Source of the DNA: Hyphomicrobiales bacterium | GTDB taxonomy: Bacteria > Pseudomonadota > Alphaproteobacteria > Rhizobiales > Rhizobiaceae | Length of the DNA stretch: 64,000 bases | Assembly: GCA_900471515.1 (NCBI GenBank) | Contig: UCFC01000002.1 | Location: 1 to 64,000 of the forward strand | Reading direction: 5' to 3' | Shown: positions 46,814 through 55,942 of the stretch, piece by piece | How the letters are laid out: each line of letters starts with the position of its first letter | Numbering within the stretch: position 1 is the first letter of the stretch | Notes under the pieces: generated by a model | Database searches by the model: none | Told to the model about the DNA's origin: nothing | What the model saw: the letters and a program-made list of their open reading frames with translations, nothing else | Made by a program: the position numbers and the translations under genes

Positions 46814-47191
46814 CGGGCGCTCCTCCTCCTTGGCCCGCAGGCGCGGGCGCTTCCCGTAGTCCGTTATCGATCGCGTTCCGGCGAAAGCGTCCGCATAGGG
46901 GTCCGACGACCCTTATGACTCCTCCGGACGTCCAGCTTCGCCTCAGCAGTTATCGACAATTTTTCACCTGACGGCAACAGGAAATTTTTAGAATGTCAAA
47001 AAACTCTCGTAATTTCGGCATTTTTTCCATCTGCCGGAAAGTGTCATTTTTTATATTATTGACAAAATGACCATTTCGCATAGCTTTTGCGACGAGCGCG
47101 GCACCCTCCCAAGACAGCCGCACCTCATCACCACATTGGTCGGTTGGCCTTCGGGAGGAGGCTGAGGCATGACCGTTCAAGAGGAAAGACG
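46814..47191. other. Divergent promoter region between family-5 ABC operon and GH39 gene
   Basis: 378 bp without a gene. It contains two TTATCGA-type sequences (46864 and 46950), an AT-rich tract from about 46980, and an eight-base inverted repeat overlapping a TTGACA box (47043-47086). No protein-coding frame stands out. Confidence 0.75.
47043..47086 (+). promoter_or_regulatory. Promoter with overlapping operator-like inverted repeat upstream of GH39
   Basis: GTCATTTT (47043-47050) and AAAATGAC (47064-47071) form a perfect eight-base inverted repeat around 13 AT-rich bases. TTGACA (47059-47064) lies at its right edge, with a weak -10 TAGCTT (47081-47086) 16 bases further. A repressor bound here would block the promoter (inference). 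Confidence 0.5.
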
Positions 47192-48796
47192 ATGACGAGT
47201 TCCCATGACGTGACCATCAACGTTCACGCCGCAAGACCGACCGGACCCTACAAACCGTTGTGGAACTGGTTCGGTTATGACGAGCCGAACTACACATATT
47301 CGCCGCACGGAAAGAAGCTTCTGAAGGAGCTGACCGAGCTCAGCCCCGTCGCGCCGCGCATCCGCGCGCATAATCTTTTGACCAGCGGCGACGGCAGGCC
47401 GGCCCTGAAATGGGGTTCGACCAACGCCTATACAGAGGATGCAAACGGCAATCCGGTCTATGACTGGACCATCATCGACCAGATTTTCGACGCCTATGTC
47501 GAGGCCGGCAACGTCCCGCTGATCCAGATCGGCTTCACGCCCGAAGCGCTTTCCGATTTCGACGGTCCCTACAAGCATCATTGGGAGCCGGCCGACAAAT
47601 ATGCAACGATCACGACCGGCTGGACCGCGCCGCCGAAGGACCTGAAGAAATGGGGCGACCTGATCGAGGCCTGGGCACGGCATCTGGCCGATCGCTACGG
47701 CGAGGACGTGGTATCCTCCTGGCCGTGGGAAGTCTGGAACGAGCCTGACGGTCACTATTGGACCGGCACCATCCCGGAATTCTGCGCCATGTACGATGCG
47801 AGTGCCCGCGCCGTAAAGCGCGCCTTGCCGAAGGCACGCGTCGGCGGCCCGCACACCTGCGGAGCATTTGCCAACGAAAAGGCACAGACCTTTCTGCGCG
47901 CCTTCCTGCGCCATGTCGTCGAGAACAAGCCGCCGCTCGATTTCATCGCCTTCCACGCCAAAGGCAATCCCGTCATTTTCGACGGGCACGTCCGCATGGG
48001 CCTGCACAAACAGTTGCGCGACATCGAGACCAACCTTGCCATCATCAACGAGTTCCCGGAGCTTCGGCACCTGCCCGTCATCATCGGCGAATCCGATCCG
48101 GAAGGCTGCGCCGCCTGCTCGGCCCGCGTCCACCCGCAGAACGGCTACCGCAACGGCCCGCTCTACGGCGTCTATGTCGTCGAAAGCATGATCCGCACAT
48201 ACGAACTCTCGCGCCGCGCCAATATCGAAATCGAGGGCGCGGTGACCTGGGCCTTCCTCTTTGACGACCAGCCCTATTTCGACGGTTTCCGCGATCTCGC
48301 GACCAACGGCATCGACAAGGCCGTACTGAACGGCTTCCGCATGCTCGGCAAGCTCGGCGGCGAATGGCTGGAATCGGAGAGCGACTATCGCCGCGACATC
48401 GAGGACATCATGAGCCACGGCGTTCGCGACAAGCCCGACGTCAACGTCGTGGCGACGCGCGACGACAAGGGAGTCTCGGTTCTCGTCTGGCACTATCACG
48501 ATGACGACGAGGCTGGCCCGGCCGCCAATGTCAGCCTTTCCATCGACGGATGGGGCAACCGGCCGGCCTCGCTGAAGCACTTCCACATGGACGAGCAGCA
48601 TTCCAACTCCTTCCGCGTCTGGAAGGAAATGGGCAAGCCGCAGGACATCGGGGGCGCCGACTACGCCCGGCTCGAAGCCTCAGGCAAACTCGCCGAGATC
48701 GGCAGCGAGGCATCGGTTTCCGTCAGGGACGGCAAGATCGGTCTCAACTTCACCCTGCCGCGTCAGGGCGTGTCTCTCCTGCGCCTGGACTGGTGA
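47192..48796 (+). CDS. Glycoside hydrolase family 39 protein (beta-xylosidase-like)
   Basis: 534 residues with a GH39 TIM barrel: WNWFGYDEPNYTY near residue 22, WPWEVWNEPDGHYW (acid/base Glu184 in NEP) and PVIIGESDPEGC (nucleophile Glu300), then a C-terminal beta domain (VNVVATRDDKGVSVLVWHYH onward). There is no signal peptide, so it acts on imported oligosaccharides in the cytoplasm. The ATG at 47192 follows GAGGAAA; the longer open frame upstream is leader sequence. Known GH39 activities include beta-xylosidase and alpha-L-iduronidase; the former suits plant polymers. Confidence 0.87.
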   Translation: MTSSHDVTINVHAARPTGPYKPLWNWFGYDEPNYTYSPHGKKLLKELTELSPVAPRIRAHNLLTSGDGRPALKWGSTNAYTEDANGNPVYDWTIIDQIFDAYVEAGNVPLIQIGFTPEALSDFDGPYKHHWEPADKYATITTGWTAPPKDLKKWGDLIEAWARHLADRYGEDVVSSWPWEVWNEPDGHYWTGTIPEFCAMYDASARAVKRALPKARVGGPHTCGAFANEKAQTFLRAFLRHVVENKPPLDFIAFHAKGNPVIFDGHVRMGLHKQLRDIETNLAIINEFPELRHLPVIIGESDPEGCAACSARVHPQNGYRNGPLYGVYVVESMIRTYELSRRANIEIEGAVTWAFLFDDQPYFDGFRDLATNGIDKAVLNGFRMLGKLGGEWLESESDYRRDIEDIMSHGVRDKPDVNVVATRDDKGVSVLVWHYHDDDEAGPAANVSLSIDGWGNRPASLKHFHMDEQHSNSFRVWKEMGKPQDIGGADYARLEASGKLAEIGSEASVSVRDGKIGLNFTLPRQGVSLLRLDW

Positions 48797-48810
48797 GACG
48801 GCAGGCCAAA

Positions 48811-48839
48811 GGGAGCGCAACCCTCCAAGTTGCGCTCCC
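48811..48839 (+). terminator. Hairpin after GH39 gene
   Basis: GGGAGCGCAA (48811-48820), nine-base loop, TTGCGCTCCC (48830-48839). A perfect ten-base-pair stem 14 bp after the stop codon; no T-run follows. Confidence 0.6.
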
Positions 48840-49115
48840 TGATCCCCGAAGAGATCGGACAAGCGCCCTTCCCCTTGATCCCGCGCAGCGCGACAGCCGT
48901 TCGCTGACGGAAAGACAGACCGTCCACCGGCCGATCCACGACTTTGCCGCACATGGCCTGCCGCGCGCCACATTGCAATATGCGCCCTGACATACCGGCC
49001 CGTTCGCGGCCGCGCCGGCAATGGCCCGCCCCCCCCCTGAACGCGGCGGCAATCTGCCCCGACAATCCACAGCCCTCACCTCGACATCTGCCATTCACGA
49101 CAAAAAGGTTTACAG

Positions 49116-49152
49116 TCGATAACTGACATGTTAGCCATTCGATACTGACATG
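49116..49152. promoter_or_regulatory. Direct repeat TCGATA(A)CTGACATG before DapA-like gene
   Basis: TCGATAACTGACATG (49116-49130) and TCGATACTGACATG (49139-49152) are tandem copies 23 bp apart; the second runs into the AAGGAG ribosome site. They are a probable operator for the GntR protein encoded in the same operon (inference). Confidence 0.5.
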
Positions 49153-49166
49153 AAGGAGATTTATTG

Positions 49167-50048
49167 GTGACGGGGTTTGGTTTGTCGGTCGCGTTGGCGA
49201 CGCCTTTTGAAGACGACGGCGCGATTGCCGCCGAGGTCATGCTCGCTCAGGCAAAGCGGAGCCTGGATTCGGGCTGCGCCAGCGTCACGCTGTTCGGAAC
49301 GACCGGCGAAGGCGCCTCCATCGGCAGCCAGGAGCGGCAGCGCATCCTCGACACTTTCATCGCCGCCGGCATCCAGCCGCGGCAGATCGTCGTCGGCGTG
49401 CTGGTCGATGCCGCCGAAGATGCGGCCGAGCAGGTTTCGCAGGCCTTGTCGAAGGGCGTGCGCAATATCCTGCTTGCCCCACCCTCCTATTTCAAGAATG
49501 TGAGCGACGACGGCATCTTCGCCTGGTTTGCGGATGTGTTTGCGCGTGTGGGCGATACGGCGCGTGACGTGCTGGTCTATAACATTCCTTCAGTAACGAT
49601 GGTCGCGTTGAGCGTCGATCTGGTCAGCCGTCTGCGAAAGGCCTTCCCCTCCGTCGTCGCAGGCGTCAAGGATTCGTCTGGTGACTGGCCCTATACCGAA
49701 GCGCTGCTGCGCCAGCACGGCGACCTCATCATTCTGATCGGTGACGAGCGCCATCTCGCCAAGGGTGTGCGCATGGGCGGTCAGGGCGCGATTTCCGGCA
49801 TGGCCAACTTCGCGCCGAACGAAGTCCGTGCCATGGCTGTCGATGGCCATGACGATCCGCGCGTCGAACACTTTGTCGCAGAGCTTCTCAAGCACCCCGT
49901 CACGCCAGCCGTGAAAGTCATGGTGTCAAAGATGACGGGCGATGATACATGGCTTGCGGTTCGCCCGCCCTTGACGTCGATCTCGGCTGACGGTCGGCGC
50001 GAGCTTACCCTTGCCTTTGACGCACTTTTCCGCACAAAGGCAGCGTAG
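49167..50048 (+). CDS. DapA-family (dihydrodipicolinate synthase/N-acetylneuraminate lyase) aldolase or dehydratase
   Basis: 293 residues, class I aldolase barrel. The Schiff-base Lys168 is in VVAGVKDSSGDW, the catalytic Tyr138 in VYNIPS, and the carboxylate-binding GTTGEG at 44-49. The family includes 2-keto-3-deoxy sugar-acid aldolases and dehydratases as well as true DapA. Its place in a sugar importer operon with an IlvD/Edd dehydratase nearby favours a 2-keto-3-deoxy sugar acid as substrate (inference). The start is GTG 49167 (AAGGAG eight bases upstream); TTG 49164 is an alternative. Confidence 0.88.
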   Translation: MTGFGLSVALATPFEDDGAIAAEVMLAQAKRSLDSGCASVTLFGTTGEGASIGSQERQRILDTFIAAGIQPRQIVVGVLVDAAEDAAEQVSQALSKGVRNILLAPPSYFKNVSDDGIFAWFADVFARVGDTARDVLVYNIPSVTMVALSVDLVSRLRKAFPSVVAGVKDSSGDWPYTEALLRQHGDLIILIGDERHLAKGVRMGGQGAISGMANFAPNEVRAMAVDGHDDPRVEHFVAELLKHPVTPAVKVMVSKMTGDDTWLAVRPPLTSISADGRRELTLAFDALFRTKAA

Positions 50049-50071
50049 CGCTTATGTACGAGGAGAGCCCG

Positions 50072-50731
50072 ATGGATGGAGCCGACGAACAGCCGACGCT
50101 GAGAGAGAAAGCTTACGAGAGCTTTACCCGGCATCTGCTGGCGCGCGACGTCCGCCCCGGGCAATTCGTCTCCCAGCGCAGGCTGGTCGAACTGACCGGA
50201 CTGACGCTCGGCGCCATCCGCGAACTCATTCCGCGGCTCGAAGCCGAGGGGCTCATCAAGACCGTGCCGCAGCGCGGTCTGCAGATTGCCCATATCGACC
50301 TCAATCTCATTCGCGAAGCCTTCCAGCTCCGGCTTTTTCTCGAAAAGGAAGCTGTCGGGATCTTCACGGAAACGGCAAGCGACGAGACCATTGCCGCACT
50401 CCTGAAGGAACATCGCGAGATCGTCGCAGCGATCGAAGGCGGCAATCATTCGCATGAACTGGAAGTCCACGCCCAGGCCGTGGACTGGGGCATGCATGAC
50501 GCCTTTATCGATGCGTTGGGCAACACCATCATTTCCAACGCCTACCGCGTCAACTCGATCAAGATGCGTCTGATCAGCCAGGAGCGCTTTCGCATCGACG
50601 GGCGCGTCGGCCCGGTCATGGGCGAGCATCTTCGCGTGCTGGAGGCAATCGAACAAAGGAATGCGCAAGAGGCCGTCGATGCGCTTGCCGCACATATCAA
50701 CCATGCACGAAGCCGTGCGCTGAGAATTTAG
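50072..50731 (+). CDS. GntR family regulator, FCD subgroup (first of two)
   Basis: 219 residues. A winged helix occupies residues 10-70 (LREKAYESFTRHLLARDV; FVSQRRLVELTGLTLGAIRELIPRLEAEGLIK). The FCD effector domain has the metal-ligand pattern Asp and His in DWGMHDAF, His in GEHLRVLE and His in AAHINHAR. ATG 50072 is preferred over 50054 because GAGGAGAG lies between the two. It sits 23 bp after the DapA-like gene and 52 bp before the sugar-binding protein, so it probably autoregulates the operon. Confidence 0.9.
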   Translation: MDGADEQPTLREKAYESFTRHLLARDVRPGQFVSQRRLVELTGLTLGAIRELIPRLEAEGLIKTVPQRGLQIAHIDLNLIREAFQLRLFLEKEAVGIFTETASDETIAALLKEHREIVAAIEGGNHSHELEVHAQAVDWGMHDAFIDALGNTIISNAYRVNSIKMRLISQERFRIDGRVGPVMGEHLRVLEAIEQRNAQEAVDALAAHINHARSRALRI

Positions 50732-50783
50732 ACCGACGCCTGCGGTGAGGAGATCGCAGGCCACACAAGAGGAGGAGAACAGC

Positions 50784-52115
50784 ATGTCATCATCATTCAT
50801 TCGTCCGACGCGTCGAAACTTCCTGGCGGGTTCCGCAGCCATTGGTGCTGCCGGCCTGCTCGGCATCAAGCCCGCTTCGGCAGCCGTCGACTGGAAGCGC
50901 TTTGCCGGAACGACGCTCGAGGTCAACCTCGTCAAGAGCCCACGCAGCGAAACGATCCTGAAATATCTGAGCGAATTCGAAGAGCTGACCGGCATCAAGG
51001 TCAATGCGGAGGCCACGCCCGAGCAGCAGCAGCGTCAGAAGACGACGATCGAACTCAGCTCGGGCAAGCCGAGCTTCGACGTCGTCCACCTCAGCTACCA
51101 CGTCCAGAAGCGCCAGTTCGAAAAGGGCGGCTGGCTTGCCGATATCAGCGGCTTCGTCAAGGATCCGTCGCTGACCGACCCGTCGCTGGTCGAGAGCGAC
51201 TTTGCCGAAGCCGGCCTTCAGTTCGCCAAGGATTCGCAAGGCGTGCTGCGCTCGCTTCCCTTCTCGGTGGACTACTGGATCGTCTACTGGAACAAGGAAC
51301 TCTTCGAGAAGAAGGGCCTCTCCTACCCCTCGACCTTCGATGAGATGGTCAGTGCCGCCGAGGCGCTGACGGACCCGTCGTCCAATACCTACGGCTTCGT
51401 CGCCCGCGGCCTCAAGAATGCCAACGTCCCCGTCTGGACGACCCTGCTGCTCGGCTATGGCTCGACGCCTCTCGGCCCGGACGGAAAGCTGCGCACGACC
51501 TCGGACGAAGCTGTCGAAGCGGCAAAACTCTATCAGCGGCTGATGACGAAGGCCGCACCGGTCGGCGTTTCCGGTTTCAACTGGGCGGAAGCGCAGTCGG
51601 CCTTCCTGCAGGGCAAGGTCGGCATGTGGCTCGACGGCGTCGGTTTTGCGCCGCCGATCGAGAACCCGGAAAAGTCGCGGGTTGTCGGCAAGGTCGGTTA
51701 CGGCGTCATGCCGAAGGGGCCGAAGGCGCAGGCGGCCGCAACGACGGGCGACGGCATCGGCGTGACGGCGGCGAGCAAGAACAAGGAAGCAGCCTATCTC
51801 TTCTGCCAATGGGTCATTTCCCACGATATGGGCGCGCGGCTGCTGCAGGCAGGTGCCGGCGTTCCGTTCCGCAACTCGGTTCTCGAGGACCCCAAGGTTC
51901 GCGAAGGCGTTACCATGCCGAGCAGCTGGGTCGATGCCGTCGCCGGCTCGGCAAAGGTTTCGCAGCTCGCGCTGCCGGTCATCATCCCGGTTACAGAGTT
52001 CCGCGACATCTACGGCGTTGGCCTGACCAACATGATCGGCGGCGCCGATCCGGCAGCGGAACTGAAGGCGGCAACGGCGCAGTTCGAACCGGTACTGGCC
52101 CGAAGCGAGGGATAA
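50784..52115 (+). CDS. Sugar ABC transporter substrate-binding protein (CUT1, family 1), Tat-type signal
   Basis: 443 residues. The N-terminus includes RPTRRNFLAGSAAIGAAG and ends GIKPASAA, a twin-arginine signal. The body is a family-1 sugar-binding protein: FEELTGIKVNAEATPEQQQ, SVDYWIVYWNKELFEKKGL and the WLDGVGFAPPIEN segment. ATG 50784 has GAGGAGGAGAA upstream. Its stop TAA overlaps the permease ATG. It binds the sugar or sugar derivative that feeds the downstream oxidative enzymes (inference). Confidence 0.92.
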   Translation: MSSSFIRPTRRNFLAGSAAIGAAGLLGIKPASAAVDWKRFAGTTLEVNLVKSPRSETILKYLSEFEELTGIKVNAEATPEQQQRQKTTIELSSGKPSFDVVHLSYHVQKRQFEKGGWLADISGFVKDPSLTDPSLVESDFAEAGLQFAKDSQGVLRSLPFSVDYWIVYWNKELFEKKGLSYPSTFDEMVSAAEALTDPSSNTYGFVARGLKNANVPVWTTLLLGYGSTPLGPDGKLRTTSDEAVEAAKLYQRLMTKAAPVGVSGFNWAEAQSAFLQGKVGMWLDGVGFAPPIENPEKSRVVGKVGYGVMPKGPKAQAAATTGDGIGVTAASKNKEAAYLFCQWVISHDMGARLLQAGAGVPFRNSVLEDPKVREGVTMPSSWVDAVAGSAKVSQLALPVIIPVTEFRDIYGVGLTNMIGGADPAAELKAATAQFEPVLARSEG

Positions 52116-53053
52116 TGGCATCCGTGAGCATGGACACCGCGCGGTCTGAAGACACCGCACATGGAAGGAGCAAGCCTGGAAGGCTTGCTCCGAACTACTG
52201 GCCCTTCGTTGTCCCGGCGCTGGTCGTCATCGCCGCGGTCATCGTATTTCCCTGGGTGTTCACGCTCTGGATGAGCGTGAACAGCTGGACCCTGGGCCAG
52301 CCGGTGGTTTTTGCCGGCCTGGACAATTACACCCGGCTGCTGGTGGACATGCGCTTCTGGGAGTCCTTGTGGCACACTGCGCTCTATACGCTGCTTGCCG
52401 TCGTCGCCCCGCTGTTTTTGGGCACACTCGCCGCCCTGATCTTCGACGCGCAGTTTCCCTTCCGCGGATTGCTGCGCGGCGTCTTCGTCATGCCGATGAT
52501 GGCGACACCCGTTGCCATCGCGCTCGTGTGGACCATGATGTTCCATCCGCAGCTCGGCGTGCTGAATTACCTTCTGTCGCTTGTCGGCATCGGGCCGCAG
52601 GAATGGATCTACAACCAGAAAAGCGTCATCCCCTCGCTCGTGCTCGTCGAGACCTGGCAGTGGACGCCGCTGATCATGCTCATCGTCCTGGGCGGGCTCG
52701 CCGCCGTTGCGCGCGAGCCCTATGAAAGTGCCGAAATCGACGGGGCAAACGCCTGGCAGAAGTTCCGCTACCTGACCCTGCCGATGATCGCGCCCTTCCT
52801 GATGATCGGCGTCATCATCAGAAGCATCGATGCGGTGAAAAGCTTCGACATCATCTACGCGATGACGCAGGGCGGCCCCGGCACGGCGTCTGAAACGATC
52901 AACATCTACCTCTACAACACGGCCTTTTCCTACTACGACATCGGCTATGGATCAGCGATGGCGGTTGTCTTCTTCATCATCATCGTCGCGCTTTCCTTCG
53001 TGCTGATGATGGTCCGGCAGCGCGCCAACTGGTCCGACACGGAGACACGCTGA
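52115..53053 (+). CDS. Sugar ABC transporter permease, CUT1 (MalF type)
   Basis: 312 residues. A ~27-residue cytoplasmic tail precedes the first helix (PFVVPALVVIAAVIVFPWVF). The EAA loop is ESAEIDGANAWQKFRYLTLP, and FDIIYAMTQGGPGTASETINIYLY follows. ATG 52115 shares one base with the stop of the binding-protein gene; a longer frame begins inside that gene. It pairs with the permease starting at 53053. Confidence 0.92.
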   Translation: MASVSMDTARSEDTAHGRSKPGRLAPNYWPFVVPALVVIAAVIVFPWVFTLWMSVNSWTLGQPVVFAGLDNYTRLLVDMRFWESLWHTALYTLLAVVAPLFLGTLAALIFDAQFPFRGLLRGVFVMPMMATPVAIALVWTMMFHPQLGVLNYLLSLVGIGPQEWIYNQKSVIPSLVLVETWQWTPLIMLIVLGGLAAVAREPYESAEIDGANAWQKFRYLTLPMIAPFLMIGVIIRSIDAVKSFDIIYAMTQGGPGTASETINIYLYNTAFSYYDIGYGSAMAVVFFIIIVALSFVLMMVRQRANWSDTETR

Positions 53054-53874
53054 TGAAACGCAAGACGATCGACCGTCTCGGGCTGCTGTTTGTCGCCCTC
53101 GTCATGGTCTCCCCGGTCATCCTGTTTTTCCTCTGGATGATTTCGCTCTCGCTCAAGTATGAAATCGACAACGGCGCCTATCCGCCGATCTTCATTCCCG
53201 AGCGTTTCGCATGGTCGAATTATATGAAGGTGTTCGAGGAGAACAATTTCTTCCTCTATTTCTGGAACTCGATCCTCGTGACCGGCGGCGCAACCCTGCT
53301 TGCGCTGCTGATCGGCGTGCCCGCCGGCTACGGCATCGCGCGGCTGAAGGCCGAACGCTCTGCCATGGTCATCATGATCGCGCGCATGACACCCGGCCTG
53401 TCCTTCCTCATTCCCCTGTTCCTGCTGTTCCAGTGGCTCAACCTTCTCGGCACGCTCTGGCCGCAGATCATCATCCACCTCGTCGTGACCGTGCCGATCG
53501 TCGTCTGGATCATGATCGGCTATTTCGAGACGACGCCGATGGAGCTTGAGGAGGCAGCCAGCATCGACGGGGCGACGTCCTGGCAGGTGTTCCGTCTGGT
53601 GGCGCTGCCGATCGCCAGGCCCGGCATCGTCGTCGCCTTCATCCTCTCCGTTATCTTCTCCTGGAACAACTTCGTCTTCGGCATCGTGCTTGCGAGCCGC
53701 GAAACCAGAACCCTGCCCGTGGCCGTCTACAACATGCTGTCCTTCGAGCAGGTCAGCTGGGGGCCGCTCGCCGCAGCCGCGCTCATAGTCACCCTGCCCG
53801 TGCTGGTGCTGACGATGTTTGCGCAAAAACAGATCGTGGCCGGCCTGACGGCTGGTGCCGTCAAGGGCGGCTGA
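53053..53874 (+). CDS. Sugar ABC transporter permease, CUT1 (MalG type)
   Basis: 273 residues. First helix LGLLFVALVMVSPVILFFLW near 8-27, EAA loop EEAASIDGATSWQVFRLVALP near 180, and a final helix ALIVTLPVLVLTMFA followed by KQIVAGLTAGAVKGG, the usual MalG-type end. The ATG overlaps the stop of the previous permease. It completes the membrane part of the importer. Confidence 0.92.
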   Translation: MKRKTIDRLGLLFVALVMVSPVILFFLWMISLSLKYEIDNGAYPPIFIPERFAWSNYMKVFEENNFFLYFWNSILVTGGATLLALLIGVPAGYGIARLKAERSAMVIMIARMTPGLSFLIPLFLLFQWLNLLGTLWPQIIIHLVVTVPIVVWIMIGYFETTPMELEEAASIDGATSWQVFRLVALPIARPGIVVAFILSVIFSWNNFVFGIVLASRETRTLPVAVYNMLSFEQVSWGPLAAAALIVTLPVLVLTMFAQKQIVAGLTAGAVKGG

Positions 53875-53899
53875 CGCGGGCACTGGAAGGACCATCAAC

Positions 53900-54955
53900 A
53901 TGGCAAATGTGAATATTCGAAACGTCCAGAAGCGCTTTGGTGCCGTCAACGTCATCAGGGACATCAGCGTCGATATTGCCGACGGCGAATTCGTCGTGCT
54001 CGTCGGCCCGTCGGGCTGCGGCAAGTCCACCCTGCTGCGCATGATCGCCGGCCTTGAAGAAATGAGCGACGGCGAAATCCGGATCGGTACTCGTGACGTC
54101 AGCAACCTGCGGGCGCGCGACCGCGATATCGCGATGGTTTTCCAGAACTATGCGCTCTATCCGCATATGAGCGTCGCCGACAATATGGGCTTTGCCCTGA
54201 AGCTGAAGAAGGCCGATGCTTCGGAGATTTCCGAGCGTGTCAACAAGGCCGCCAACATTCTCGGCCTCGAAAAGCTGCTCGACCGCTATCCGAAGCAGCT
54301 TTCGGGCGGTCAGCGTCAGCGCGTGGCCATGGGCCGGGCGCTGGTGCGCGATCCGCAGGTCTTCCTGTTTGACGAACCGCTTTCCAATCTCGACGCCAAA
54401 CTGCGCGTGCAGATGCGCGCCGAAATCAAATCGCTGCATCAGCGCATCAAGACCACCACGATCTATGTCACCCATGACCAGATCGAGGCAATGACAATGG
54501 CCGACAAGATCGTCGTTCTGCACGATGGCGTCATCGAACAGGTCGGCGCGCCGCTGGAACTCTATGACCGCCCCGCCAATCTCTTCGTCGCCGGCTTTAT
54601 CGGCTCGCCCTCGATGAACTTCATCGACGGCAGGATCGAGGAGGGCGTGTTCCGCACGCAGAAGGGCCTCGTCCTGCCGCTGCCGGAAAACATCAAGAGC
54701 GCACCGCCCGCAGGTGAGCTCGTCTACGGCATCCGTCCCGAACATATCCGCGCCGGCCAGGGCGGAATTGCCGGCCGCGCCGAGATCGTCGAGGGAACCG
54801 GATCGGAAATCTTCGCCAAACTCGACTGCGGCGGCGAAGAGATTTCCTGCCTCTTCCGCGAACGGCTGGCGATTGCTTATGGCGACACCGTCTCGATCTC
54901 CATCGATCCGGCAAGTGTGCACCTGTTCGACAAGTCGACTGGCCGGCGCATTTGA
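53900..54955 (+). CDS. Sugar ABC transporter ATP-binding protein (MalK/UgpC class)
   Basis: 351 residues. Walker [10 protein letters not shown] near residue 38, signature [15 protein letters not shown], Walker [17 protein letters not shown]-loop YVTHDQIEAMTMAD, then a C-terminal TOBE domain (FIGSPSMNFIDG onward). ATG 53900 begins the conserved MANVNIRNVQKRFG; a longer frame starts inside the permease gene. Its stop overlaps the TTG of the kinase gene. Confidence 0.93.
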   Translation: MANVNIRNVQKRFGAVNVIRDISVDIADGEFVVLVGPSGCGKSTLLRMIAGLEEMSDGEIRIGTRDVSNLRARDRDIAMVFQNYALYPHMSVADNMGFALKLKKADASEISERVNKAANILGLEKLLDRYPKQLSGGQRQRVAMGRALVRDPQVFLFDEPLSNLDAKLRVQMRAEIKSLHQRIKTTTIYVTHDQIEAMTMADKIVVLHDGVIEQVGAPLELYDRPANLFVAGFIGSPSMNFIDGRIEEGVFRTQKGLVLPLPENIKSAPPAGELVYGIRPEHIRAGQGGIAGRAEIVEGTGSEIFAKLDCGGEEISCLFRERLAIAYGDTVSISIDPASVHLFDKSTGRRI

Positions 54956-55938
54956 ACACGACTTTTCCCGATCCGGACCGCAGGCAGCGCCATGTGCTGT
55001 GCGTCGGCGCGGCCGTGCTCGACACGCTGTTTCGTGTCCGGACGATTCCGCAGGCGCCGGGCAAGGTCCTGCCTCATGAGATGCTGCAGGTGGCCGAGGG
55101 CATGGCGTCCAGCGCGGCCTATGCGATTGTCCGCCTCGGGGGCCTGGCAAGCCTGTGGGGCGCCGTCGGCGGCGATCAGGCCGGCCAGCAGATCCTGTCG
55201 GAACTGGAACAGGCCGGTATCGATGTCAGCGGCAGCGCACGGGTGGCCGGCGCCCGTTCGGCCGTTTCGACGATCCTCATCGACGACGATGGGGAAAGGC
55301 TGATCATCCCCTTCTACGATCCACGCCTGCATGAAGATGTCAGGACGGTCACGGCCGGCGATCTCGCGGCATTCGATGCCGTCATGGTCGACGTGCGCTG
55401 GCCGGCTCTCGCCCTCAAGGCCCTTCAGGCTGCACGGGCGGCGGGAAAGCCTGCCATCCTCGACGGAGATGTCGCTCCGCCTGATATGATCGACATGCTG
55501 GCGAAACATGCCGACCATATCATCTTTTCGGAGCCGGCCGCCTGCAGCCTTTCGCAGGTCGACGATCCGGCCGGCATGGTACCGTTCCTCAAAAGGCAAT
55601 ATCCGCAGGCATTGGTCGTCGTCACGGCCGGAGAGCGGGGCAGCTACTGGTGGAACGACGAAACGGCAGACGTCGCGCATGTGCCCGCATTTCGGGTCAG
55701 GACGGTCGATACGCTCGCGGCCGGGGACATTTTCCACGGCGCCTATGCGCTGGCGATCACGGAGGGATTGGCGACCGATGCCGCCATCCGGATGGCCTCT
55801 GCCGCCGCCGCATTGAAATGCAGCACCTTCGGCGGGAGGCTTGGCGCGCCGGAACGCGCCGCGGTCATGGCCCTCCTTGGCGAGGGAACGCATGGCCCGC
55901 TGGCGTCGGCCGGTACGATCGCCGGCCCACCCGGTTAG
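54952..55938 (+). CDS. PfkB family carbohydrate kinase
   Basis: 328 residues, ribokinase fold. It begins near HVLCVGAAVLDTLFRV, has GGLASLWGAVGGDQAGQQIL near residue 63, and the C-terminal PfkB signature VDTLAAGDIFHGAYA with the catalytic Asp. The start is a TTG at 54952 forming a TTGA overlap with the ATPase stop; a GTG at codon 15 is an alternative. Substrate may be 2-keto-3-deoxy sugar acid or the imported sugar; the family does not decide this. It is convergent with the second GntR gene, four bases apart. Confidence 0.88.
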   Translation: MNTTFPDPDRRQRHVLCVGAAVLDTLFRVRTIPQAPGKVLPHEMLQVAEGMASSAAYAIVRLGGLASLWGAVGGDQAGQQILSELEQAGIDVSGSARVAGARSAVSTILIDDDGERLIIPFYDPRLHEDVRTVTAGDLAAFDAVMVDVRWPALALKALQAARAAGKPAILDGDVAPPDMIDMLAKHADHIIFSEPAACSLSQVDDPAGMVPFLKRQYPQALVVVTAGERGSYWWNDETADVAHVPAFRVRTVDTLAAGDIFHGAYALAITEGLATDAAIRMASAAAALKCSTFGGRLGAPERAAVMALLGEGTHGPLASAGTIAGPPG

Positions 55939-55942
55939 GCCG

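Larger units (their letters stand above)
48797..49166. other. Intergenic region upstream of DapA-like operon
   Basis: 370 bp with a hairpin after GH39 (48811-48839), a run of nine C (49029-49037), and a pair of direct repeats immediately before the DapA-like gene (49116-49152). Minus-strand open frames of about 110 residues cross 48680-49098, but their sequences match nothing I recognise and they have no clear ribosome site. Confidence 0.6.

Noticed and set aside
49029..49037. Run of nine C as a possible phase-variation tract
   Set aside because: It is not inside a supported gene or between promoter elements, so no switching role can be argued.
48680..49098. Minus-strand open frames of about 110 residues in the gap after GH39
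   Set aside because: No ribosome site, no recognisable motif, and the frames overlap the GH39 3' end and hairpin. A decayed gene cannot be excluded but is not supported.
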